Source of the DNA: Bacteroidales bacterium
GTDB taxonomy: Bacteria; Bacteroidota; Bacteroidia; Bacteroidales; UBA932
Reading direction: 5' to 3'
DNA length: 64,000 bases
Assembly (NCBI GenBank): GCA_017452265.1
Contig: JAFTMS010000007.1
Span: 85,485 to 149,484, forward strand
Every line of letters begins with the position of its first letter. Position 1 is the stretch's first letter. The notes beneath the pieces were generated by a model. The model ran no database searches. It was not told the origin of the DNA and saw only the letters and a program-made list of their open reading frames with translations. Below, piece by piece: positions 1 through 7,829 of this stretch. Made by a program: the position numbers and the translations under genes.

Positions 1-2
1 AT

Positions 3-1319
3 GAAGACCCTCAGTGCTGCTTCAGGAATTTCAAGGCCCTTCCGATGCTTGCCCCTGCGGACGGAGCTCCGGAAGAGACCGTAAAGGCATACGGCAGACT
101 CAACAGATGCATCGAATGCGGATTCTGCGAAGTGAACTGCCTGTCATGCGGATTCACCCTTTCGTCAAGGACAAGAATCGTCCTGCAGAGGGAGATGGCA
201 AGGCTCGCCTCAACGGGTGAAAATCCCGGACTGCTTGAGAAGCTGAAGAGGCAGTATTCATATTACGGAAGCCAGACCTGCGCCGGAGACGGGCTGTGTT
301 CGATGTCCTGCCCTATGGGAATAAACGTTGCAGACCTCACTCACGAGGTGCGCAGACAGGACATGGGCGCAACAGGATACAAGGTCGGGGAATTCGCCGC
401 CGAGCATTTCCACGGCCTCAAGACAGCGCTGCGAGGCGTTCTTCACCTCGCCTCATTCGGTCATACGGTTCTCGGCACAAAAGCCATGACAGGCATCGGC
501 AAGGCACTTCATTCGGTGGGCGTTCCGCTCTGGACACCGTCGATGCCTAAGGCATACAATGCAGCGGAAGCGGTCGTAAAAGCTGCCACGGAGGGCGGGC
601 GCGACAAGGTGGTGTATTTCCCGAGCTGCCTGAACCAGGCCATGGGTACTGACAAGGCCTCAAAAGGAATGAAGCCGCTCGCCGAAGAGATGGTACAGCT
701 GCTCGGCAAGGCCGGATACGACGTCATATTCCCGGAAAGGATGGACTCGCTCTGCTGCGGCACGATATGGGAAAGCAAAGGACTGCCGGACATTGCACAA
801 AAGAAGGTCAGCGAGCTGGAGGAAGCCCTTTGGAAGGCATCGGAGCACGGGAAATATCCGGTCATATGCGACCAGAGCCCATGTCTGCACAGGATGAAGC
901 AGCATATGACCAAAGTGCAGCTTTACGAATCAGCCGAATTCATCTGGAAATTCGCAAAGGACAGGCTGACGTTCCACAGGACGGATACGCCGGTCGCCCT
1001 GCACCTCACCTGCTCGACACGTCTGATGAAGATCGACCGTATAGTCATGGATCTGGCCGAGCTCTGCTCTTCGAAAGTGCTCGTACCTGAAGGCATCGGC
1101 TGCTGCGGATTCGCCGGCGACAAGGGGATGACGCATCCTGAACTGAACGCATATGCCCTGCGCAAGCTCAGAAGCAGGATTCAGGAAAGAGGCATAGAGG
1201 TGGGCTACTCCAACAGCCGCACATGTGAAATAGGCCTCCAGACCAATTCAGGAATCCCCTACCGTTCGATAATATATCTTGTAAACAATTGTACGACTCC
1301 TGCGAGACAGGACAAATAA
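3..1319 (+). CDS. C-terminal part of an FAD/Fe-S oxidoreductase (D-lactate dehydrogenase/glycolate oxidase type), 5' end outside window
   Basis: The frame is open from the first bases, so the start and the presumed FAD-binding half lie upstream. What remains (about 438 residues) is the iron-sulfur half. There is a ferredoxin-like cluster CIECGFCEVNC around position 105, then a second Cys set (CAGDGLCSMSCP) around 276-315. Two CCG-type repeats follow: FPSC with CCGTIWESKG, and LTCSTR with GCCGFAGDKG. This order is typical of large cytoplasmic or membrane-associated oxidoreductases that pass electrons from D-2-hydroxyacids to quinones; the exact substrate cannot be read from this part. The next gene starts 3 bases after the stop, so the two are probably cotranscribed. 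Confidence 0.85.
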   Translation, partial: EDPQCCFRNFKALPMLAPADGAPEETVKAYGRLNRCIECGFCEVNCLSCGFTLSSRTRIVLQREMARLASTGENPGLLEKLKRQYSYYGSQTCAGDGLCSMSCPMGINVADLTHEVRRQDMGATGYKVGEFAAEHFHGLKTALRGVLHLASFGHTVLGTKAMTGIGKALHSVGVPLWTPSMPKAYNAAEAVVKAATEGGRDKVVYFPSCLNQAMGTDKASKGMKPLAEEMVQLLGKAGYDVIFPERMDSLCCGTIWESKGLPDIAQKKVSELEEALWKASEHGKYPVICDQSPCLHRMKQHMTKVQLYESAEFIWKFAKDRLTFHRTDTPVALHLTCSTRLMKIDRIVMDLAELCSSKVLVPEGIGCCGFAGDKGMTHPELNAYALRKLRSRIQERGIEVGYSNSRTCEIGLQTNSGIPYRSIIYLVNNCTTPARQDK

Positions 1320-1322
1320 TAT

Positions 1323-2162
1323 ATGGAAACGATAAAGTTGAACAACGGCATTGAAATGCCGCTATTGGGATACGGCCTCTTCAAGGTCGATCCGAAGGAA
1401 TCTGAAAGATGCGTCAGGGATGCCCTGAGCGTCGGATACAGGATGATAGACACTGCGCAGTTCTACGCCAACGAGGAAGGCGTCGGAAAGGCCGTTGCGG
1501 AAAGCGGAATCCCGAGGGAAGACATATTCATCGTCACAAAGGTATGGCTCACGAACTCCGGAGAGAAGGCTGCCGCTTCGATTCAGGAAAGTCTGAGGAA
1601 GCTGCGCACCGATTATGTGGACCTTCTGCTCGTCCACCAGCCATATGGCGACTATTACAGCATATACAGGGAGCTGGACAAGGCCCGGAAGGAAGGCAAG
1701 GCGCGCGCCATCGGTCTGAGCAACTTCTACGACGACCGCTTCTGCGACCTTGTACACAACAGCGGCATAATCCCAGCCATCAACCAGCTGGAAACCAACG
1801 TATTCAGCCAGCAGAACAGCATGAGGGAGCTGATGAAGGAATACGGAACAAGCCTCATGGCATGGGGGCCGATGGGCCAGGGCAAGAACGATTTCTTCAC
1901 CCACGGCACACTGACCGAAATCGGTGCGAAATACGGAAAGACGGCATCACAGGTGGGCCTGAGGTTTCTGGTTCAGCAGGGAATACCTGTAATTCCGAAA
2001 TCCACCAGCATCCTGCGCATGGAAGAGAACATGAAGCTCTTCGACTTCACTCTCGACAAGCGCGACATGGAAACCATCCTCACCCTCAACCTCAACGACA
2101 AAGGCTCAAGAGACTACACAAGCCCGGCATACGCCCGCAGAATCATCTCGCAGACGTTCTGA
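1323..2162 (+). CDS. Aldo/keto reductase
   Basis: A 279-residue protein, the usual length for the family. It is an NAD(P)H-dependent carbonyl reductase with a TIM-barrel fold, probably cytoplasmic. The catalytic tetrad is visible: D43 in MIDTAQFY, Y48, K73 in VTKVWL and H105 in LLVHQP. The cofactor-binding end is seen in IPVIPKSTS near residue 220. It follows the Fe-S oxidoreductase by 3 bases, which suggests a shared redox operon on small hydroxy-acids or aldehydes; that link is inference. The coding sequence is intact, and the next 170 bases contain only remnants. Confidence 0.93.
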   Translation: METIKLNNGIEMPLLGYGLFKVDPKESERCVRDALSVGYRMIDTAQFYANEEGVGKAVAESGIPREDIFIVTKVWLTNSGEKAAASIQESLRKLRTDYVDLLLVHQPYGDYYSIYRELDKARKEGKARAIGLSNFYDDRFCDLVHNSGIIPAINQLETNVFSQQNSMRELMKEYGTSLMAWGPMGQGKNDFFTHGTLTEIGAKYGKTASQVGLRFLVQQGIPVIPKSTSILRMEENMKLFDFTLDKRDMETILTLNLNDKGSRDYTSPAYARRIISQTF

Positions 2163-2165
2163 TGG

Positions 2166-2201
2166 TCCGGATGACCCACGCAAACCGGGGCAAAAGCGTC
2201 A
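2166..2201 (+). repeat. Left copy of a split intergenic repeat flanking the remnant zone
   Basis: It begins TCCGGATGACCC (2166-2177) and ends GGCAAAAGCGTCA (2189-2201), immediately after the aldo/keto reductase stop. The same two end blocks occur at 5393-5404 and 5467-5479, with a longer middle that contains a TCCGGA hairpin. This may be an intergenic REP-like element or the scar of recombination between two such elements. Confidence 0.4.
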
Positions 2202-2226
2202 TGATGAATGGGTAAGACCAAAGACC

Positions 2227-2319
2227 ATGTTTGAGGAGGTAATCGAGAGGGATGGCAAGTCCTTCAGACGCTTTGAGCTGATTACTGCAGAGGAAGCAGA
2301 ATCCGAGATGAACAAATAG
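2227..2319 (+). pseudogene. Possible gene tail, 30 codons
   Basis: A short open stretch begins MFEEVIERDGKSFRRFELI and ends EMNK. It is highly charged and reads like the end of a small cytoplasmic protein. The frame stays open back through the repeat into the end of the aldo/keto reductase gene, so it looks like a 3' fragment joined there by a deletion rather than a complete gene. I recognise no family. It lies 20 bases before the next small gene, and the two may once have formed a toxin-antitoxin-like pair. Confidence 0.3.
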
Positions 2320-2339
2320 AATTCAAAAATGCATCAATT

Positions 2340-2687
2340 ATGATGGACTTGACCAAAGAACAGAAAAGAATTGCCAAGAGGCTCATCGACATAGCACTTG
2401 AACGCGAGTGTGCTGTCTTCAACCTTAGAATGAAGACATTAGCAGGGCATCACCTGAACACAAAACTCACTAAGCCCAACCATCAACGCTATCTTGACAT
2501 CTATAAGCTGACCACTAAGTTCGACAAGCATATAGCCGACAGATATGACGGATTGAGCGGCTCGAGATATTTCATGACTGTGGTAAATCTGTATTGCGAT
2601 GGCGTCTTGAAAGACGAAGACATCATCGAATTTGACGATGAAGTCTTCATGCAGATCAAAAATATAGCAGATTGGAGGAATAGATAG
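2340..2687 (+). CDS. Small hypothetical protein, 115 residues
   Basis: A soluble, mostly helical, charged protein with no signal peptide or membrane segment. Two adjacent ATG codons (2340 and 2343) could each be the start. It opens with a helix (LTKEQKRIAKRLIDIA) and ends in an acidic stretch (EDIIEFDDEVFMQI). No catalytic motif is visible and I do not recognise the family. It lies in a zone of gene fragments between two better-conserved regions, so it may be accessory. The gene is intact. Confidence 0.55.
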   Translation: MMDLTKEQKRIAKRLIDIALERECAVFNLRMKTLAGHHLNTKLTKPNHQRYLDIYKLTTKFDKHIADRYDGLSGSRYFMTVVNLYCDGVLKDEDIIEFDDEVFMQIKNIADWRNR

Positions 2688-2718
2688 CGACGCAAAATGA
2701 GTTAATCGTTTTGTAGAC

Positions 2719-2726
2719 TATTTTTG
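2719..2726 (+). promoter_or_regulatory. Bacteroidota -7 element (TATTTTTG)
   Basis: TATTTTTG fits the TAnnTTTG consensus. It lies 86 bases before the antitoxin start, so it could drive the antitoxin/PIN pair. No matching -33 TTTG is present at the usual distance. Confidence 0.35.
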
Positions 2727-2812
2727 CAGCGACTTCCGATGTTTTAACCATAATTTGCTGAGCTGAAATTATTGTCTCGAACTGAGGAAGATATAGTTTT
2801 CATACAGTATTC

Positions 2813-2998
2813 ATGAAGACAGTTGTTCGCGAACGCAAGATTCCTTTTGAGATTAAAGCTGAGAGCCGCAATGAAATTAATGCGAATGGTTGGAATGCAA
2901 TCATGCAACTTGGTCAGCAAGCCAAAGAAGCCGGGCTACAAGACATGTCTTTGGAGGAAATCAACGCGATTATAAAGGAAGTCAGAGATGCAAAGTAA
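2813..2998 (+). CDS. Type II antitoxin-like protein of a PIN toxin pair
   Basis: A 61-residue cytoplasmic protein. The first part (MKTVVRERKIPFEIKAESRN) suggests a short DNA-binding or linker region. The end (MSLEEINAIIKEVRDAK) resembles the toxin-wrapping helix of many small Bacteroidota antitoxins. The next reading frame begins inside its last codons: an ATG at 2988 overlaps its stop by 11 bases, as is usual for antitoxin-toxin pairs, and encodes the start of a PIN toxin. Because the toxin is broken, this antitoxin is an orphan here. Recognition rests on gene order and the tail, not on a firm family match. Confidence 0.6.
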   Translation: MKTVVRERKIPFEIKAESRNEINANGWNAIMQLGQQAKEAGLQDMSLEEINAIIKEVRDAK

Positions 2999-3099
2999 AT
3001 ATTATGCAGTCTTGATACCAATGTAATGGTATCACATTATTGGGAGCATCTCATATGTCAAACCCGACTAAAGTTCTGAAAGCTGTGACCGCTGGAAAC
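2988..3099 (+). pseudogene. PIN-domain toxin remnant (frameshifted, truncated)
   Basis: The frame opens MQSKYYAVL and hits a stop at once. Restoring one lost base gives AVLDTNVMVSH, the PIN start with its first catalytic Asp. Restoring a second base about 30 nt later gives a further match, SNPTKVLKAVTAG. The likeness ends near 3099, so the remaining two thirds of the nuclease and its other acidic residues are absent. Two single-base deletions plus the truncation make it non-functional. Its partner antitoxin directly upstream is intact. Confidence 0.6.
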
Positions 3100-3160
3100 T
3101 CTCCTGCCGGATTGGCTTTCCAGCCTATCTCATTACCTTCAATACGAGTTCCTTTTCCAT
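3068..3160 (-). pseudogene. Possible winged-helix protein fragment
   Basis: On the minus strand, MEKELVLKVMR is followed by TAG and then by AGKPIRQES in the same frame. This resembles the first helix-turn of small winged-helix regulators. Two -7-like elements, TATATTTG (3220-3213) and TAGATTTG (3209-3202), lie just upstream in the right orientation. The fragment runs into the PIN remnant, as if the two were joined by a deletion. Short and uncertain. The remainder of 3161-3284 is A+T-rich and holds no gene I can see. Confidence 0.25.
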
Positions 3161-3284
3161 AATCTGAATCCTTTGATTTATTACACTTATTTTGAATTAT
3201 TCAAATCTATTGCAAATATAGGGATATATTTTTATATGCAAATACCTGCATAAAAAAAAAGTCACAACTTGACAAAAAATTTTG

Positions 3285-3292
3285 TAGATTTG
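3285..3292 (+). promoter_or_regulatory. Bacteroidota -7 element (TAGATTTG)
   Basis: TAGATTTG fits TAnnTTTG and lies 61 bases before the ATG at 3353, giving a leader of about 50 bases. A TTGAC lies 13 bases upstream, closer than the usual -33 spacing. Confidence 0.45.
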
Positions 3293-3352
3293 CTGTGAAC
3301 CCACCATGCCACAGGCATATGAAGGTTCCAGTTTAACATTAAGTTCAATGAC

Positions 3353-3664
3353 ATGTCAAAAACATTTGAAACCAATGCTCAGAAGGCCCTGACGATGGCA
3401 TCTGGCATCAAGTCGCACCTTAATGAGGTGACGCATCTCGGCATCAAGGCAGAAGGTCTTGACACCCTCGAGGCCGAGGCTAGGAAGGCAATCGAAATGA
3501 TCCAGGAAGTGGATGCATTAAGGCAGACCGTATCAGAAAAACTTCAGGCAGCAAACGAGAAACTTGCCGATGTGAAGGATCTGGCAATGGGATACCGCCA
3601 GACCATCAAGAACAACTTCCCGATGGAGAAATGGGAATACTTCGGCATCATGGATAAAAGATAG
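3353..3664 (+). CDS. Helical hypothetical protein, 103 residues
   Basis: A soluble protein that appears almost entirely helical. A heptad-like central part (residues about 35-75, e.g. LEAEARKAIEMIQEVDALR) suggests a coiled coil. The C-terminal tail is more mixed (NFPMEKWEYFGIMDKR). There is no signal peptide or catalytic motif, and I do not recognise the family. It has its own -7-like promoter and is followed 20 bases later by a good terminator, so it is probably an expressed single-gene unit, unlike the debris around it. Confidence 0.7.
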   Translation: MSKTFETNAQKALTMASGIKSHLNEVTHLGIKAEGLDTLEAEARKAIEMIQEVDALRQTVSEKLQAANEKLADVKDLAMGYRQTIKNNFPMEKWEYFGIMDKR

Positions 3665-3684
3665 CACTCTCTATAGAAACAGAC

Positions 3685-3721
3685 GACCGCAACTTCAATC
3701 AGAGGCTGCGGTCATTTTTTT
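3685..3721 (+). terminator. Rho-independent terminator
   Basis: The arms GACCGCA (3685-3691) and TGCGGTC (3707-3713) pair perfectly around a 15-base loop, followed by a run of seven T (3715-3721). It ends the 103-residue gene. Confidence 0.8.
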
Positions 3722-3739
3722 GAAAATCCGGTATCATAT

Positions 3740-5171
3740 CTAATATCTGTTATCAATTGCTATCTTGATCACTCCATCTTCCTTGTTCTCGAATATCTTA
3801 TAGGCTTCCTCTATGCGTGAGAGAGGGAAGCCATGAGTGATGAGTGGAGTTGTATCTATCTTTCCTTCCTCTATTAGAGACAGTATTTCTGTACAGTCAC
3901 ATCCGTCCACGCCGCCGGTCTTGAATGTGAGGTTCTTGCCATACATCTGTGGCAGAGGAAGTATCTGAGGCCTGCCATAAAGAGCAACCACAGTGACGAC
4001 AGCATTAGGCCTTGCCGCTTTCCATGCAAGTTCGAAAGTGTCTTCACCTCCAGCGACCTCAATCACGACATCTGCTCCTCCCCTTTCAAGGCTCTGAGCG
4101 GCATTAAGGCATTCCTCCGGAGTCACCACCTGCACTGAAGGATAAATAATGCTGAACAAATGCTCTTCGTTCAGAAGAAGCCTCACATACGAAAATCTTC
4201 TTCGGGTTCTTTAGCATCACGCACTGAAGCGTGCAGAGTCCGGTCGGACCGGCACCAATGATGAGCACGGTATCGTCTTCCTTGATTTCAGATATCCTTG
4301 CTGCCCAGAACCCTGTTGCAAGTACATCACCCACAAATAGTGCCTGCTTATCGGACACACCATCGGGAATCCTGTTGAGTCCCTGGTCGGCATACGGCAC
4401 GCGGACATATTCCGTCTGACCGCCGTCTATTCGGCACCCAAGCGCCCATCCGCCGTTCGGATCAGTACAGTTGTTCACGTATCCATTCCTGCAGAAGAAG
4501 CACTCCCCGCAGAAGGTCTCGACATTGACCGCAACCCTGTCTCCAGGCCTGACTGACGTCACTTCAGCCCCGACCTGCTCCACGACTCCTACCATCTCAT
4601 GGCCCACGGTGATTCCCGGCACTGCACGAGGAACACTCCCGTGCTTGATATGCAGGTCGCTGCTGCAGATGCTCGAGAGCGTGACCCTCACGATGGCATC
4701 CTGAGAATCCGCGATGATCACTGCCCTCTTGTAAAGAGATATGAGTTCCTCATTAAGCCCGACGTTGAAGACGGGGTTTTCCTTTGAAAAGAATCCCGCC
4801 TTCACCCAATCCTCCATTATCTTCCCGTTGAATCCGATCCAGTACTCGTTCCAGCCTGTGGACTCGTCCGGCATATACTTATGCCATTCACCGGGGAAGA
4901 GCAGGAACATGTAGCCGTCCTTCAGGTGTCATATGCTGCTGGATCTGGAATTGAACATTCCTTTTCCCTTTGCGATATACAGAAGCTGATATTTGTTCAA
5001 CGTGCGTCCGTTTGCCGTATTGAAGAGATATCTGGTCGGATGGTCCTGTGGAGGATAGGCCTCGTCCTCCCCTATCGACTGATGGCCGACGGTGGTTATG
5101 TGCAGTCCCCTGTCATGGTCCGCAGGACTGACCGTGATGTACTTTTTATGGACTTTGGAGGTCAGTGTCAT
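3740..5171 (-). pseudogene. Broken chimera: AraC-type sensor domain joined to zinc alcohol dehydrogenase
   Basis: The frame starts at ATG 5171 (a TTG at 5195 lies too close to the promoter). It first encodes a cupin-like AraC ligand-binding domain (ending near ELISLYKRAVIIAD). Then, without a DNA-binding domain, it continues at about 4705-4715 into a medium-chain zinc dehydrogenase that lacks its first ~30 residues (AIVRVTLSSICSSDLHI, GHE, CGECFFC Cys set, GAGPTGL Rossmann turn). An in-frame TGA (4929-4931) interrupts the sensor domain, and a frameshift near 4150-4170 splits off the dehydrogenase C-terminus. The likely origin is a deletion that fused a regulator to the adjacent dehydrogenase, followed by decay. 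Neither activity should survive. Confidence 0.8.
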
Positions 5172-5192
5172 GCAGTTATATGATTCAAAGCG

Positions 5193-5200
5193 CAAAGATA
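5193..5200 (-). promoter_or_regulatory. Bacteroidota -7 element (TATCTTTG) for the chimera
   Basis: On the minus strand, TATCTTTG ends 21 bases before the ATG at 5171. It supports that start and suggests the regulator's old promoter is still intact. Confidence 0.5.
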
Positions 5201-5372
5201 ATGAATTTTAAGCCATATAATGAATCTCCCACACCACCGAAAGTCGAATAGTCAAAAAGTGAAGCGTCCGCGTATATTGCCGGACAGAGAATTAACTGAG
5301 CAAATGCAACGGCAACCTATGACGCCGACAGAGATGTGACAGAGATAAAGATCAAGTCAGACCTGACGCTCG

Positions 5373-5479
5373 TCCGGAAAAACGGCGGATTTTCCGGATG
5401 ACCCCGGCAATTTGCTCGACTCGTCCGGAAAAACGGGCCTTTTTCCGGAGCAATTCATCGAATCGTGGCAAAAGCGTCA
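5373..5479. repeat. Two tandem TCCGGA hairpins and the right copy of the split repeat
   Basis: Hairpin 1 has arms TCCGGAAAA (5373-5381) and TTTTCCGGA (5390-5398). Hairpin 2 has arms TCCGGAAAAA (5424-5433) and TTTTTCCGGA (5440-5449). The blocks TCCGGATGACCC (5393-5404) and GGCAAAAGCGTCA (5467-5479) repeat those at 2166-2201. The A and T tracts in the stems would let either hairpin act as a bidirectional terminator at the end of rmuC. The rest of 5201-5372 holds no gene I can see. Confidence 0.5.
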
Positions 5480-6781
5480 CGCCATCTCCTCCATGCCGAG
5501 TTCGGGCGGGAGGGGCTTTTTCGGATTCTTGGGGATGCCGTAGCTTATGAGGCGGTTGGCGGCGCCGACAATGCTCTGGCCGCGTTCGCGGATCTTGCGG
5601 TCGCAGGCATCATAATATTTCATGGCGTCCTCGAGCTTTTCGCCCATCTTTGCATGAGCGGTGCAGAAATCAGACACACGGGCGAGCATCGTCTCAGCGG
5701 CAGCTATAATCTGCTGCTGGTTCGCCACCTGCTCATGGCTCGTCCATGCTATATTTATCATTCTCAGGAAAGGCATCATCGTCTCTTCCGTCGTTATCAG
5801 CACGCCCTGAGAATAGGCATCGTGCCATAGATTCGGCTCCGACTCGTAAGCTAATCTGAGGGCGGAATATACAGGAACGAACATTATCACATAGTCGAGC
5901 ATACGGTGTCCAGGCTTCAGATAACGGCTGTAGTCCTTCTTCGCAAGACGCTTGACCTGCTCCTTCATTGCTGCAAGATTGCGTGACGCCGCATCCGCCC
6001 TGGCAGCCTCATCATCGGCCGAATAATAGTCATATAAAGCCGACAGGACGACCTTGGAATCCACCACGATGTCGTTGCCGTCCGGATAATGCAGGATGAA
6101 GTCAGGACGCATCCTTCTGTCCGTATCCTCATTGCGGATTATATTTCCGTGCTCGTCACGCAGCGTCTCCTCCCTGTCGTAGTCCCTGCCTTCCCGGAGC
6201 CCTTCCGCCGTGAACAGATTGTCAAGAATCACCTCGCCCCAGTTGCCCTGTGTCTTGTTCCTGCCGCGAAGCGCATCGGCAAGGCTGTCCGCCTTGTCAC
6301 CGATCGATACGGTCTGCTCGCGAAGGTTCTTCACAGCATTCTCGATATTCTCCTTCAGGCTCTGCGACACTTCCGTATGAGTCTTGCGGTTCTGATCGAA
6401 GGCTTCCTTCATATCCTTCATATTCTTGTCAAGGCCGCCTGCAAGCGCTTCGAACGTCGCCTTCGCCCTCTTCTCAAGCTCTTCCTCACGCGCCTTCAGC
6501 ACACGTTCGCTCTCCGCCGTCATCTCCGCTCTCATGGCCTCCAGCTGCCTGCGCTGCACCTCATCATACGACGCACGAAGCTCCGCCAGAGCCCTCTGAT
6601 GCCCGGCGTTCAGCTCAGCCACAGTCCTCTCATTCCCCTCCTTCAGCTCCGTGATGGTACGTTCGTAGCTCTCGGAAACCAGAGCCACATTCCTCTTCGA
6701 ATTCCTCAATGCGACCGCAAGACATGCAGCCGCAACAGACAGCAGCACCACTGCCGCCAGACATATCGTCATCGCCGTCAT
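5477..6781 (-). CDS. rmuC: DNA recombination protein RmuC
   Basis: A 434-residue protein of normal length. An N-terminal membrane anchor (residues 1-25) is followed by a long charged coiled coil (about 30-130: ELKEGNERTVAELNAGHQRA and similar). The conserved RmuC domain spans about 130-400 (e.g. GNWGEVILDNLFTAEGL, RMRPDFILHYPDG, MFVPVYSAL). RmuC-family proteins are nuclease-fold proteins that limit recombination at inverted repeats. It starts 6 bases after the mltG stop and shares its strand with the next two genes, so it probably ends a small operon. The stop codon overlaps a copy of the GCAAAAGCGTCA intergenic repeat. Confidence 0.95.
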   Translation of the reverse strand: MTAMTICLAAVVLLSVAAACLAVALRNSKRNVALVSESYERTITELKEGNERTVAELNAGHQRALAELRASYDEVQRRQLEAMRAEMTAESERVLKAREEELEKRAKATFEALAGGLDKNMKDMKEAFDQNRKTHTEVSQSLKENIENAVKNLREQTVSIGDKADSLADALRGRNKTQGNWGEVILDNLFTAEGLREGRDYDREETLRDEHGNIIRNEDTDRRMRPDFILHYPDGNDIVVDSKVVLSALYDYYSADDEAARADAASRNLAAMKEQVKRLAKKDYSRYLKPGHRMLDYVIMFVPVYSALRLAYESEPNLWHDAYSQGVLITTEETMMPFLRMINIAWTSHEQVANQQQIIAAAETMLARVSDFCTAHAKMGEKLEDAMKYYDACDRKIRERGQSIVGAANRLISYGIPKNPKKPLPPELGMEEMA

Positions 6782-6787
6782 AATCTG

Positions 6788-7828
6788 TCATTTCTTAGCT
6801 TTGCGACGGGCCGTCAGTTCACGCTGGAAGGCACGGGCATTCTTCAGATGTTCGCTGTAAGTCACTGCAAAACGGTGCGTTCCGTCAAAGGCAGGGCTTG
6901 CGCAGAAATATATGTAGCCGTGGCTGTCCGGGTTCAGGACAGCATCCAGACAGGCCTTCGGAGGCACATTGATCGGTGCGGGAGGCAGACCTGCATACTT
7001 GTATGTATTATATGGAGAGTCCACCGTCAGGTGCTTCTTGAGCACGCGGTCCAGCTTGTAGTCGAAGCAGAAGCAGACGGTCGGATCCGCCTGAAGCTTC
7101 ATCCCTTTCTTATAGCGGTTCAGATACACTCCTGCGATCTTAGGATATTCGAAATCCTTGAGCGTCTCACCGCTCACTATCGAAGCCAGAATCGACACAT
7201 CCATCCTGCTGAGTCTCTGGGCCTTGGCCTTGGCATCGCGCTCCGGAGTCCAGAACGACTCATATTCCTTATGCAGGCGGTCAAAGATTTCCTCAACCGA
7301 CGCAGTCCAGTACATCTCATACGTGTCCGGAAGAATCATCGCAAAGACATTCTCCGGCGTAAATCCGTATCTTTCAAGAAATTCCGTAGAATCCAGAGCA
7401 GCGGCCACAGAAGCGGAATCCGCCATCATCTGCATGCTTATCTTCTTCGCGACCCGGCCTTTGCTGCGCATCGTGCCGGAAAGCGTCATCATCTGCGGAG
7501 TCTGCCAGCCGTATACGAGCATACGAGCGACATAAATGCTTGTCGCTGAAGACTCCACGACATAACGGCCCGGCTTCATTGCAGCAGCGACATCCATCTT
7601 TCTGAAAGTCCGCTCTATGCTTTTCGGCCTCAGCACGCCGGCTCCGCTCTGCAGCGAATCCATGACTTCCTGCACATCGGTCCCCGGACGCACATAAAGC
7701 ACATATTCCTTTGAAAAGTTAGGCTTCCTGTTGTCGCTGTAATACCTTCCGAGCACAAAACCGCCGATTCCGGCCAGGACAGCCATGACGGCAAGCACCC
7801 ATAAGCTTATCTTCAATCTTACTGTCAT
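6788..7828 (-). CDS. mltG: Endolytic murein transglycosylase MltG (YceG family)
   Basis: A 346-residue protein with one N-terminal membrane helix (ISLWVLAVMAVLAGIGGFVL) and a periplasmic YceG domain. It cleaves nascent peptidoglycan strands and helps set glycan length. The catalytic Glu is probably the one in ILASIVSGETLKDFEYPKIA; the conserved LNRYKKGMKLQADPTV and PYNTYKYAGLPPAPI blocks follow. It starts 1 base after the glucosaminidase stop, so the two cell-wall enzymes are very likely cotranscribed. It is intact and ends in a basic tail. Confidence 0.95.
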   Translation of the reverse strand: MTVRLKISLWVLAVMAVLAGIGGFVLGRYYSDNRKPNFSKEYVLYVRPGTDVQEVMDSLQSGAGVLRPKSIERTFRKMDVAAAMKPGRYVVESSATSIYVARMLVYGWQTPQMMTLSGTMRSKGRVAKKISMQMMADSASVAAALDSTEFLERYGFTPENVFAMILPDTYEMYWTASVEEIFDRLHKEYESFWTPERDAKAKAQRLSRMDVSILASIVSGETLKDFEYPKIAGVYLNRYKKGMKLQADPTVCFCFDYKLDRVLKKHLTVDSPYNTYKYAGLPPAPINVPPKACLDAVLNPDSHGYIYFCASPAFDGTHRFAVTYSEHLKNARAFQRELTARRKAKK

Positions 7829-7829
7829 A

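Noticed and set aside
6089-7549. A 486-codon open frame on the plus strand across rmuC and mltG
   Set aside because: It is antisense to two well-recognised genes, its protein is His/Arg/Leu-rich without domain likeness, and it has no start context. It is a shadow of high-GC third positions.
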